DNA of 33,315 bases from positions 1 through 33,315 of the forward strand of contig JAMCZU010000018.1 in the NCBI GenBank assembly GCA_023485405.1, written 5' to 3'. This document shows, in pieces, positions 23,110-28,757 of the stretch; the first letter of the stretch is position 1; the number at the start of each line of letters is the position of its first letter. The translations under genes and the position numbers were made by a program. Source of the DNA: Patescibacteria group bacterium. GTDB lineage: Bacteria > Patescibacteriota > UBA1384 > UBA12157 > JAENIV01. The notes beneath the pieces are model-generated. The model was not told where the DNA came from, made no database searches, and saw nothing but the letters and a program-made list of their open reading frames with translations.

Positions 23110-24192
23110 TTAATTTTCCTTTCTTGTAATTTTATATAAGTTACCACCCATTAAGTCCGTAAAATAGAGACCATCCGGTCCGAAAGAGAGTCCACAAGGA
23201 CTATTTGGCCCAACACCTGTATATCTTACAAATTCATCACAGGAAACAACACCAGAGTTATCTTGATTAATTTTAAGTTTGATAATTTTTTTGCCTTTAA
23301 TTATTTTACCTTTTGCCATCGGCGTACCAAAAAGCGAAACGAATAATTCATCGTTGTATTGCTCCGGAAACTGACCATCTTGCATAAAAGCAATGGCTGT
23401 TGTTGCTTGCGTAAATTCCCACCAAAAAAGCGAATTTTGGCGCATTGACTTCGGCCAACCATAATTTACACCTGGTTTAACTTTGGCAATTCGGTCGTCG
23501 TTTGATGGACCGTTGTCGGAAATATATAAGGATTGATCACTTTTCCGCCAAGTTGCCCCAAAAGGATTACGAAAACCCTTGGCATAAATGAGACTTTCAG
23601 GATTTGGATTATCAGTAGGTATCGTTCCATTAAAATTCATCCGCAAAATTTTTCCTCTCAAATCCGTCTCGTCCTGAGCTACTTTTGAATCAATCATGCC
23701 GTCGCCTAAATTAACATAAAGTTTTTTATCATATCCAATGGTTAAAGCTTGAACTTGATGAGCGGCATGAACTGAAGGGATATTATCAATAATAGTTGTT
23801 TGAGATTCAATTTTTAGACCATCATGGCTAGAAGTCCTGACTACTTTGGATTTAAATTCTCCCATATCTGCATAAATCATTGATAAGAAAAGATCACCAC
23901 TTTTAGGTTCAACCACAATCCCAATAACACCCGATTCACCTGTACCTGGAAATTTATAATCTGGTTTGTAATTAAGTAAGCCATTGGCATAAGTGTGAAC
24001 CGTCAAATCTTGAGTTATAACCTTAACTTGACCATAAAGCTCACTCAGATATAAAAGAGGATCTTGAGGATTTTGACCAGGATTTGGTACAAAAGCAATA
24101 TTCACCGGTAATTCTAAACCAGTTGCTACTTTCTCCAACTTGAAACCCGGGAATACCCACCAATCATCAATTGTGCTTTCTGCTATTTTCAT
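23110..24192 (-). CDS. PQQ-dependent sugar dehydrogenase-like beta-propeller
   Basis: This 360-aa protein of the soluble glucose/sorbosone dehydrogenase family starts with GFKLEKVATGLELPVNIAF. It has the YLSELYGQV strand and a GESGVIGIVVEP segment. The catalytic His region is HAAHQVQALTIGYDKKLYVN (H145 by analogy with sGDH His144). RGKILRMNFNGTIPTDNP, KGFRNPFGATW and, near the C-terminus, CGLSFGPDGLYFTDL follow. Relatives oxidise sugars with PQQ. No signal peptide is seen and PQQ synthesis is not expected in a reduced genome, so the cofactor may be scavenged or the role may differ. Confidence 0.85.
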   Translation of the reverse strand: MKIAESTIDDWWVFPGFKLEKVATGLELPVNIAFVPNPGQNPQDPLLYLSELYGQVKVITQDLTVHTYANGLLNYKPDYKFPGTGESGVIGIVVEPKSGDLFLSMIYADMGEFKSKVVRTSSHDGLKIESQTTIIDNIPSVHAAHQVQALTIGYDKKLYVNLGDGMIDSKVAQDETDLRGKILRMNFNGTIPTDNPNPESLIYAKGFRNPFGATWRKSDQSLYISDNGPSNDDRIAKVKPGVNYGWPKSMRQNSLFWWEFTQATTAIAFMQDGQFPEQYNDELFVSLFGTPMAKGKIIKGKKIIKLKINQDNSGVVSCDEFVRYTGVGPNSPCGLSFGPDGLYFTDLMGGNLYKITRKEN

Positions 24193-24200
24193 TTTTGTAA

Positions 24201-24470
24201 TTATTTTTGGCGGCCAGAATTAATATCTGAATAGCTTCTTAAATCAAGCAAGAAACCAATTAAAATTAGTAGCCAACCCCAAATATTATTTTGACCAAGA
24301 GAAGACGCCACTAAAACATAAAACAAAGTTGTAAATGGTAAAAAAATAAAACCTAAAATTGGTAAGACAATATTGCCAAAGACTCTACTTACAAGTGGTG
24401 TAAAAATCCACAAAAGAATAAAAGCCAAACGCGGTGCAAAGGCACCAATGATGGCAAATAAACAAGGCAT
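24201..24470 (-). CDS. Small conserved membrane protein
   Basis: This 89-aa protein has about three hydrophobic segments: PCLFAIIGAFAPRLAFILLW, IVLPILGFIFLPFTTLFYVLV and IWGWLLILIGFLLDL. The FAPRL...LWIFTPLVSRVF...PILGFIFLPFTTL pattern recurs in small membrane proteins of actinobacteria and candidate phyla. No function is known. It begins the transcript that continues into the dehydrogenase gene (8-bp gap), with a GGAGG site just before the ATG. Confidence 0.75.
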   Translation of the reverse strand: MPCLFAIIGAFAPRLAFILLWIFTPLVSRVFGNIVLPILGFIFLPFTTLFYVLVASSLGQNNIWGWLLILIGFLLDLRSYSDINSGRQK

Positions 24471-24563
24471 TTTTTCCTCCTGTTTTAATTATATCAATTG
24501 TACTACAACAAATCTAACTCCTCTTGAAATTTTTAACAATTTAAGGTAAAATAAATTTGTTAC

Positions 24564-24638
24564 GGGCCAGTAGCTCAGTGGTAGAGCAATTGCCTTTTAA
24601 GCAATTTGTCGTGAGTCCGATTCTCACCTGGCCCTCCA
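24564..24638 (+). tRNA. tRNA-Lys (anticodon TTT), with unusual C55 and U73
   Basis: The acceptor is GGGCCAG/CTGGCCC, the D-arm GCTC/GAGC and the anticodon arm ATTGC-CTTTTAA-GCAAT (anticodon TTT). The variable loop is TTGTC, the T-arm GTGAG/CTCAC and CCA is encoded. There are 72 nt before CCA, all arms fully paired. Two deviations stand out: the T-loop is TCCGATT, so position 55 is C and not U, and the discriminator base 73 is U, where bacterial tRNA-Lys normally has A. Confidence 0.9.
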
Positions 24639-24641
24639 TCG

Positions 24642-24668
24642 AAAATACGCCGCTTGGCGTTATTTTTT
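24642..24668 (+). terminator. Intrinsic terminator of tRNA-Lys
   Basis: AATACGCC-GCTT-GGCGTTATT forms a stem with one bulged T, followed by a run of six T's (24663-24668). It starts four bases after the encoded CCA. Confidence 0.8.
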
Positions 24669-24718
24669 AATTGAGAGTGTGGGCGTCTGAATATAGAGAC
24701 TAGAAATTTTAATAAGGT

Positions 24719-24748
24719 TTGATATAATTTAATCATTGGTAATATACT
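24719..24748 (+). promoter_or_regulatory. Promoter of the small membrane protein gene
   Basis: TTGATA (24719-24724), 18 bp, TATACT (24743-24748). A second TATAAT at 24723-24728 has no good -35. Transcription from the first would give a leader of about 120 nt. Confidence 0.5.
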
Positions 24749-24864
24749 CCTGTCTTTCCCTTGAGACAATCAAAGGAGTCCAATTAAAAAATTCAAGGGC
24801 CCCAAACTATTCATCCGTCTCTTTGCGGAAGGTCGAATTGAATAGTCATTAAAAATCAATAATT
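24749..24864 (+). other. Structured leader of the 68-aa membrane protein
   Basis: CTCCT (24748-24752) can pair with AGGAG (24774-24778) around a small GTCT/AGAC stem. GGGCCCC follows, then ACTATTCATCCG (24806-24817) pairs with CGGA (24826-24829) and TGAATAGT (24839-24846), leaving a 9-nt bulge on one side. The next GGAG (24866-24869) is the ribosome binding site. I see no ORF and recognise no riboswitch class. Confidence 0.45.
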
Positions 24865-24874
24865 CGGAGTAAAA

Positions 24875-25081
24875 ATGGACAAAGAAGAAAAGCAAAAATA
24901 CATGCAAGACATTGAAAAAAATGCATGGGAAAGTGCAAGAGACGAGAAGTATCCATTATGGCGAAGATCGCGATGGGATGAATGGGGCTCACCAGTTGGA
25001 TTATCGCTTGGTTGGGCGATCTTTATCGTCCCGCTCGGCCTTTTCCTCTGGCTTTTACACTTAGCTGGCATTTTGCATTAA
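24875..25081 (+). CDS. Small single-helix membrane protein
   Basis: This 68-aa protein has a charged, Trp-rich cytoplasmic half (MDKEEKQKYMQDIEKNAWES and PLWRRSRWDEWGSP) and a single membrane helix (about residues 44-64), ending LAGILH. GGAG sits 5 nt before the ATG, and a strong terminator follows the stop. The leader is unusually long for so small a gene. The family is not recognised. Confidence 0.7.
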   Translation: MDKEEKQKYMQDIEKNAWESARDEKYPLWRRSRWDEWGSPVGLSLGWAIFIVPLGLFLWLLHLAGILH

Positions 25082-25086
25082 GCTTT

Positions 25087-25121
25087 CTAAAATCGGCTGT
25101 AATAAGCCGATTTTAGTTTTT
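25087..25121 (+). terminator. Strong intrinsic terminator
   Basis: CTAAAATCGGCT (25087-25098) pairs perfectly with AGCCGATTTTAG (25105-25116) around a 6-nt loop, then TTTTT. It ends the 68-aa gene. Confidence 0.9.
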
Positions 25122-25133
25122 AATTAATATATT

Positions 25134-25355
25134 ATGAAAATATTTGTCTTTGCCAAACCACGGGCAAAAAATAATTTAGTTCAAAAAATAGACGAAAATC
25201 ATTTTGAAGTTTCAGTCACCGCACCACCAATCAAAGGACTGGCTAATAAGGCCATCAGCAAACTTTTAGCCGAATATTTTAATGTTTCTAAATCGGAAGT
25301 AAAATTAATTTCCGGTTTTTCTTTTAAAAATAAAATCTTTGAAATAAGTATTTAA
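25134..25355 (+). CDS. DUF167/YggU family protein
   Basis: This 73-aa protein has the DUF167 (UPF0235) pattern: IFVFAKPRAKNN, FEVSVTAPPIKGLANKAISK and SEVKLISGFSFKNKIFEI, where the PPxxGxAN and KxIxG motifs are conserved in the family. Its biochemical role is not known. It is at the short end of the family range. No SD precedes the ATG, which directly follows an AT-rich TAATATATT stretch that could be a -10 box, so the mRNA may be leaderless. Confidence 0.85.
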   Translation: MKIFVFAKPRAKNNLVQKIDENHFEVSVTAPPIKGLANKAISKLLAEYFNVSKSEVKLISGFSFKNKIFEISI

Positions 25356-25375
25356 ACATGGTATTATTTTTTCGA

Positions 25376-25406
25376 TTGTACTGTTTTTTTAGAATTAAGT
25401 TATAAT
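25376..25406 (+). promoter_or_regulatory. Possible promoter of the DUF308 gene
   Basis: TTGTAC (25376-25381) and TATAAT (25401-25406) are separated by 19 bp, wider than ideal. The TATAAT is followed by a consensus ribosome binding site, AAAGGAGGT. Confidence 0.4.
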
Positions 25407-25424
25407 AAAAGAAAGGAGGTCTCA

Positions 25425-25961
25425 ATGAATGAGAAAAAATTAGCTAAACATTGGTGGGCATTTCTTATAAGAGGAACTGTGGCCATCTTATTTGCTTTAT
25501 TGGCATTTTTGGCCACTGGTTTTACCTTAAGTCTTCTTTTGATTTTCTTGGGAATTTACTTGCTTTTGGATGGACTTTTCACCGTCATCGCTTCGCTAAT
25601 GGCTGCCAGTGATCACAAAAATTGGTGGATTCTCTTGTTAGAAGGAATCATCTCTTTGGCCGCCGGTATCTTTGTCTTTGCCTGGCCTTCACTCACTTTA
25701 GTAATCTTGATCTATATTGTTGCTTTTTGGGCGATTATTACTGGTATTTTCGAATTTCTAGCCAGTATCACTGCTACTTGGGCCGCACCAGGTAAAATTT
25801 TTATTGGCGTAACTGGCGTTTTGTCGATTATTTTAGGTATTATAATTCTTGTCTACCCACTTTTCACTGTTACAGCCACCATTTGGCTTGTTGGTATTTA
25901 TGCTTTAATTATTGGTTTATCATTAATTTTCTTTGGATTTAAGCTAAAATCTTCAAATTAA
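25425..25961 (+). CDS. DUF308/HdeD-like membrane protein
   Basis: This 178-aa protein has six hydrophobic helices arranged as three pairs, the DUF308 repeat layout: WWAFLIRGTVAILFALLAFL, LLLIFLGIYLLLDGLF, WILLLEGIISLAAGIFVFAWP, LVILIYIVAFWAIITGIFEF and so on. HdeD of E. coli is linked to acid resistance, and most family members are uncharacterised. AAAGGAGGT lies 6 nt before the ATG. It is followed after 25 bp by the anchored peptidase gene. Confidence 0.88.
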   Translation: MNEKKLAKHWWAFLIRGTVAILFALLAFLATGFTLSLLLIFLGIYLLLDGLFTVIASLMAASDHKNWWILLLEGIISLAAGIFVFAWPSLTLVILIYIVAFWAIITGIFEFLASITATWAAPGKIFIGVTGVLSIILGIIILVYPLFTVTATIWLVGIYALIIGLSLIFFGFKLKSSN

Positions 25962-25986
25962 AGATCCGTGTATGTATGGGAGAAAA

Positions 25987-26904
25987 ATGGCAAAATGGGT
26001 TAAATTTATTTTAATATTTATTGTTATTGTGATTGTTGGTGGTGGATTAATTTTATTTCTTGGAGGTTTAAAAAAAGGGCAACCATCTTCTTCATCATCA
26101 AAACCACCTACAACCACTAACCCAGAGAGCTCTTCAGACCAAACTGGCTTTGAACTGAAAAAATCAAACACTTATTATACCGTTTATTACCACACTGGTG
26201 ACAATACTAATGCCGACAAAACTTTAGATGTTTTAAAAAAAGCAGTTGATCAATATTATAAAATTTATTACGGCATTACACCGCAAAATACGTCTGTCTA
26301 TCTGCCGTTAACGGTTGATGAATATGTCAAAATTGCTGAATTTCCCGGCGGTAAAGAAAATGTTCAAATTGGCGATGGTTCAGCGCCAAATGGTAAAATC
26401 TATTTATACAAACCGTTCGATGATCCAAAAAAAGGAGAGGGTGTTATTATTCATGAAGGTACTCATGCCGCCATTAATGGATTTTTAGGTGGTGGTCAAC
26501 TAATGGATAATTTCCCTGGATTTCTCAACGAAGGCATGGCTTATCACGCTGAATATATGTATAACGCAGGAGTTGATTACGATCCTTTAAGAGAAATATA
26601 TTTTGCCGATCTTTTAAAAAAAGCGGCAAAAACAAGTAATCCTCCATTAATGAGTTTGGACGATCTAGGCAAAAACTGCCAAGGATATATTAGCAATGAA
26701 GATCTTAATGGTCTCTGCCGTGGTCAAGGCACTTTTACTGTTTGGTATATGACAAAAAATTATGGTCAAGATTTCTGGGGAAAATTTTTAACCGATCTTA
26801 AAACGTCCAGCTCTTGGCAAAAATCCCTCGAAACATTAACTACTAAAAATATTAATCAATTAGGGCAAGAAATTGACACAGCACTCAAGTCAGAAATAAA
26901 ATAA
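25987..26904 (+). CDS. Membrane-anchored HExxH metallopeptidase-like protein
   Basis: I choose the ATG at 25987 (MAKWVKF), preceded by GGGAG. An ATG at 25972 is possible. The 305-aa product has an N-terminal membrane helix (about residues 6-26), a Ser/Pro/Thr linker (33-52) and an extracellular domain. The gluzincin-type motif HEGTH is at 156-160, with a likely third zinc ligand E182 in FLNEGMAYHAEY. This fits the peptidase MA-like superfamily. Two Cys in the C-terminal part (NCQGY, LCRGQ) may form a disulfide. Substrates are unknown; wall or surface proteins are plausible. Confidence 0.82.
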   Translation: MAKWVKFILIFIVIVIVGGGLILFLGGLKKGQPSSSSSKPPTTTNPESSSDQTGFELKKSNTYYTVYYHTGDNTNADKTLDVLKKAVDQYYKIYYGITPQNTSVYLPLTVDEYVKIAEFPGGKENVQIGDGSAPNGKIYLYKPFDDPKKGEGVIIHEGTHAAINGFLGGGQLMDNFPGFLNEGMAYHAEYMYNAGVDYDPLREIYFADLLKKAAKTSNPPLMSLDDLGKNCQGYISNEDLNGLCRGQGTFTVWYMTKNYGQDFWGKFLTDLKTSSSWQKSLETLTTKNINQLGQEIDTALKSEIK

Positions 26905-26936
26905 TCTATTTAAGACGTGGGCTAAAATCTTGTTTT

Positions 26937-26965
26937 TTGACTTTGCCAAATTTTTAAAGTACGAT
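26937..26965 (+). promoter_or_regulatory. Promoter of the 124-aa gene
   Basis: TTGACT (26937-26942), exactly 17 bp, TACGAT (26960-26965). The -10 overlaps an imperfect inverted repeat, GTACGAT-GAAAA-ATCGGTAC, that could be an operator. AAGGAGG follows before the TTG start. Confidence 0.6.
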
Positions 26966-27000
26966 GAAAAATCGGTACAACAAAAAGGAGGACGCGTACC

Positions 27001-27375
27001 TTGGCAATCAAAGAACGGAAAATGTTTGATATTCGAAGTGGGAACCAAGACCCTGAATCGAAAATCACTGTTAGGTACGATACTGACGATACCGTTTTGT
27101 TGCCTTGTTTTTGTAATTACGACCCAACTTTACATAAGCAAGTTCATATCCTGCGTCGAGTAGAGAAACTTGAACCTGACGGTACATGGACAATTTATCC
27201 TTCGGTTATTTGGCTAGATGGTGTCTTCGACGAAGATCAGTTACAAACACTCGCGCTAGTTAAGAAAAATGGCGAAAGTGGTATTTTTATTATGAGTTCA
27301 ACCGACGGCGTGCCTGACGGTGAGCTTATGTCAGCGGCCGAAAAAGCAGGCATTCATACCGAAACAATCAACTGA
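27001..27375 (+). CDS. Hypothetical 124-aa protein
   Basis: This soluble protein starts at a TTG (27001) 9 nt after AAGGAGG. It is rich in Asp and beta-type residues (KITVRYDTDDTVLLPCFCNY, WTIYPSVIWLDGVFDEDQ) and ends IFIMSSTDGVPDGELMSAAE. I recognise no family and see no signal peptide. It has a good promoter and is followed 24 bp later by a lipoprotein gene with its own ribosome binding site, so the two probably form an operon. Its base composition looks slightly more GC-rich than its neighbours, judged by eye. Confidence 0.65.
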   Translation: MAIKERKMFDIRSGNQDPESKITVRYDTDDTVLLPCFCNYDPTLHKQVHILRRVEKLEPDGTWTIYPSVIWLDGVFDEDQLQTLALVKKNGESGIFIMSSTDGVPDGELMSAAEKAGIHTETIN

Positions 27376-27399
27376 TAATTCCAGTGATGGGGGTAACAG

Positions 27400-27714
27400 A
27401 TGAAAAGACGTGAATTTTTGATTCTTTTCGGTGCTTTTTGCATCAGCGGTTGTGGTGGTGGAGGCGGTTCATCCCAAATTAAAACCCAAGTCAATCTCGA
27501 AGGAAGTAGCCGAAACATCGAAATAAACTCTAATAGTACGGTCATTGAAGCAATCGCGGCAGCATTTCCGTATAAAAAAGGGGACAACGAAACCACCATC
27601 AATGGTATTACTGATAATTGGCGATACACTGTCAATGGCCAAGAACCATCAATCTATGCCGGCAATTATCGTTTAAACTCAGATAGCACCATTGATCTTT
27701 ATCGTATTTCATAG
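27400..27714 (+). CDS. Lipoprotein with DUF4430-like domain
   Basis: This 104-aa protein has a lipoprotein signal starting MKRREFLILFGAFCISGC (lipidated Cys18). The leading KRREFL recalls a Tat motif. A Gly-rich linker follows, then a small domain ending TINGITDNWRYTVNGQEPSI and YRLNSDSTIDLYRIS. That resembles the DUF4430/transcobalamin-C-like beta-grasp fold, in which W-Y-VNG and a final strand are conserved. The ligand is unknown. GGGGGT precedes the ATG and a clear terminator follows. Confidence 0.72.
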   Translation: MKRREFLILFGAFCISGCGGGGGSSQIKTQVNLEGSSRNIEINSNSTVIEAIAAAFPYKKGDNETTINGITDNWRYTVNGQEPSIYAGNYRLNSDSTIDLYRIS

Positions 27715-27729
27715 AACACTTTCGAATTC

Positions 27730-27758
27730 GCCATGGGCTTTCAAGTCCATGGCTTTTT
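27730..27758 (+). terminator. Intrinsic terminator
   Basis: GCCATGG (27730-27736) pairs with CCATGGC (27747-27753). The stem extends inward by a G-T wobble and three pairs, then TTTTT. It ends the 27001-27714 transcript. Confidence 0.88.
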
Positions 27759-27790
27759 GATTAAATGGGTTATGTTTATTGATAATATTT

Positions 27791-27799
27791 TGATATTAT
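27791..27799 (+). promoter_or_regulatory. Possible extended -10 promoter of the secreted protein gene
   Basis: TGATATTAT is an extended -10 candidate about 40 bp before the ATG at 27839. The -35 region is weak. AAAGGA follows at a good distance from the start codon. Confidence 0.4.
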
Positions 27800-27838
27800 A
27801 AAATAAAGGTCGATTATTTTTTATTAAAAAGGATCAGA

Positions 27839-28246
27839 ATGACTCAAATAATTAAAAAAATTGCTAAAATTAGTTTGGCAATCTTTGTTCTATCATTTTT
27901 TACTTTTATTTTTGTTAGTCCAGCCTATGCCGCTTCTTCTGGAGATACTGTCGCTTCCACTGACACAACATCAGCAAAACAGCAGAAAAGCTTAGCCCGA
28001 CAAGAACTAAGAAGAGTATATGTTCAAGGAATTCACTCGATTAACCAAGCAGCTAATGAAGCGATTAAAACAATTGGAACACAGTTTCGAATAATGATGC
28101 AATCAGCCACTACTAGCACCGAAAGAACTCAAATAGTTAGAGCCCGCAACCAAGCCATTCGGGAAGTAATAAAAGCAAAGCAAGACGGACTACGTCAAAT
28201 AAGAGAAGGTTATTTAGAAGGTCTAAGAGAAATAAATAGTCAATAA
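27839..28246 (+). CDS. Secreted helical protein of unknown function
   Basis: This 135-aa protein has a clear Sec signal peptide: MTQIIKKIAK, a hydrophobic core (residues 11-27) and SPAYAA with probable cleavage after A31. The mature part begins with a Ser/Thr-rich stretch and then is one long helical region rich in Arg, Gln and Ala (KSLARQELRRVYVQGIHSIN, then ARNQAIREVIKAKQDGLRQI). No cysteine or catalytic motif is seen. It could be an extracellular or periplasm-like coiled protein. Promoter and ribosome binding site are present, and a bidirectional terminator follows. Confidence 0.75.
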   Translation: MTQIIKKIAKISLAIFVLSFFTFIFVSPAYAASSGDTVASTDTTSAKQQKSLARQELRRVYVQGIHSINQAANEAIKTIGTQFRIMMQSATTSTERTQIVRARNQAIREVIKAKQDGLRQIREGYLEGLREINSQ

Positions 28247-28264
28247 TATTATCCGTAGAGTCAC

Positions 28265-28293
28265 CTAAAATACACCTTCGAGGTGTATTTTAG
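28265..28293. terminator. Bidirectional terminator
   Basis: CTAAAATACACCT (28265-28277) and AGGTGTATTTTAG (28281-28293) form a perfect 13-bp stem with a 3-nt loop. It serves the secreted protein gene on the plus strand and the DUF1003 gene, which ends at 28298, on the minus strand. Confidence 0.85.
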
Positions 28294-28297
28294 TATT

Positions 28298-28723
28298 TCA
28301 ACGACGACTTTTGATGATCTCTTCTAAAAGTTTAGTTTGACGAAGTAATTCTTTGTCTTGTGCTTCGAGACGATCTAAAATATGCTCAATATCGTGATAG
28401 CTCGTTTTAGTTGTCTTGTACTCTTCTTCGGCCCTAATTTCCGCGTGTTTTCCTTGAATATTTTGACCTACCATAATCAGCGGCATCAAAAGCAGTTGGA
28501 CGATGTTTCCCAAAAACAAAAGAAAAGCAAAAGGATAGGGATCGAACGGTTTACCGCCAAAATGGGTCTGCCAAAACATCCAACCAACCATAAAAAGAGC
28601 AAAAAAATAAACGGCATACATCGTACCAATGGCCGTGGTTATTCTCAACGCAATTTTGTCCTGGGTCCCTAGCGCTTTTTTGTGAAGAATATTAATGTTT
28701 TCCGGCTCGTGATTTTGAGACAT
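28298..28723 (-). CDS. DUF1003 family membrane protein
   Basis: This 141-aa protein matches DUF1003: GTQDKIALRITTAIGTMYAV (first helix), a second helix region PFAFLLFLGNIVQLLLMPLI followed by MVGQNIQGKHAEIRAEEEY, and a C-terminal coiled tail (HDIEHILDRLEAQDKELLRQ). FDPYPF between the helices is the family's conserved loop. Function is unknown. It lies 34 bp downstream of mgtA on the same strand and is probably co-transcribed. The intervening DNA contains a perfect palindrome. Confidence 0.88.
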   Translation of the reverse strand: MSQNHEPENINILHKKALGTQDKIALRITTAIGTMYAVYFFALFMVGWMFWQTHFGGKPFDPYPFAFLLFLGNIVQLLLMPLIMVGQNIQGKHAEIRAEEEYKTTKTSYHDIEHILDRLEAQDKELLRQTKLLEEIIKSRR

Positions 28724-28736
28724 TTAATTCCTTTCT

Positions 28737-28754
28737 ATCCGCCAGCTGGCGGAT
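28737..28754. repeat. Perfect 18-bp palindrome between mgtA and the DUF1003 gene
   Basis: ATCCGCCAGCTGGCGGAT is fully self-complementary. Its 14-bp core is identical to the palindrome inside yebC (13357-13370). A T-run follows only on the plus strand, where no gene is transcribed into it, so it is not a natural terminator for mgtA. Confidence 0.65.
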
Positions 28755-28757
28755 TTT

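Noticed and set aside
24575-24769. 64-aa minus-strand ORF across tRNA-Lys
   Set aside because: It is antisense to the tRNA and its terminator and encodes the familiar false peptide produced by tRNA genes (GENRTHD-like). There is no ribosome binding site.
26930-27163. 77-aa plus-strand ORF overlapping the 27001 gene
   Set aside because: It lacks an RBS and covers the promoter. The overlapping TTG-start frame at 27001 has AAGGAGG, a longer length and a more protein-like composition.
28737-28754. Terminator of mgtA
   Set aside because: The T-run follows the palindrome only on the plus strand. On the transcribed minus strand the stem is followed by a ribosome binding site for the DUF1003 gene.
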